This document shows, one piece after another, positions 63,912 through 64,000 of a stretch of 64,000 nucleotides of DNA; positions within the stretch are counted from its first letter, which is position 1; each line of letters begins with the position of its first letter. The notes below the pieces were generated by a model. It searched no databases. It was not told the DNA's origin and saw only the letters and a program-made list of their open reading frames with translations. A program made the translations under genes and the position numbers. The stretch is from Mesostigma viride (taxonomy: Eukaryota > Streptophyta > Mesostigmatophyceae > Mesostigmatales > Mesostigmataceae): positions 1,290,397-1,354,396 of the forward strand of contig RPFO01000086.1 of the NCBI GenBank assembly GCA_009746045.1, in the 5' to 3' direction.

Positions 63912-64000
63912 CGCTCTTTAAACGCTGGTTGTCATTTGTTGTTTGGCCGAGGCGCGTGGAGGATGCTGGCCCTTGTCACGCTGTGACTGCTAGCACACCA

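Overview
The window looks like nuclear DNA of a unicellular green alga or a close relative. It carries three intron-rich host genes that can be read exon by exon: a plant/animal-type myo-inositol oxygenase, the alpha subunit of F-actin capping protein, and an Argonaute. In all three, the exon lengths sum to a whole number of codons and every junction is GT-AG. No plastid, mitochondrial or bacterial features are seen. The organism call is an inference from gene content and style, not from a marker gene.

Layout. 1-1.9 kb: repeats with TTAA-rich ends and no gene. 1.9-4.9 kb: inositol oxygenase (minus, 4 exons), divergent from capping protein alpha (plus, 5.9-16.4 kb, 11 exons including a 24-bp micro-exon). 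16.4-18.7 kb: short convergent intergenic stretch. 18.7-32.2 kb: a complete 15-exon Argonaute (minus) with an RGG-type N-terminus and an intact DEDH slicer tetrad. Introns of both large genes are full of minisatellites, pyrimidine microsatellites and decayed copies of the neighbouring exon edge with its splice site. 32.2-45 kb: AT-rich mobile-element territory with two inverted, diverged piggyBac-like TTAA elements, two copies of a tRNA-related SINE with clear target-site duplications, a LINE ORF1 remnant split by one of the TTAA elements, and several other TTAA-bordered repeats.

45-64 kb: a region of different style, intronless, dense and with genes on both strands. It opens with a 5.2-kb near-perfect palindrome (2 x 2,592 bp) holding mirrored copies of two unknown genes. 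Around it lies a 545-bp module built of 12-bp sites whose spacing is kept to the base pair while the spacers diverge. Further on are a 644-residue Ala/Lys-rich protein, a cysteine-rich RING-like protein, a tandem pair of 5'-truncated RLE-type LINEs, coiled-coil and membrane proteins, two MSV199/KilA-N-type paralogues plus a third fragment, small basic proteins, a short Cys/His motif protein and a Rieske oxygenase with all metal ligands. I infer an endogenised large-DNA-virus (nucleocytovirus-like) segment. No capsid, packaging ATPase or polymerase lies in the window, so the family cannot be named.

Host genes: inositol oxygenase feeds glucuronate metabolism, capping protein controls actin barbed ends, and Argonaute is the RNA-silencing effector that could act on the many repeats around it. 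They are neighbours, not an operon.
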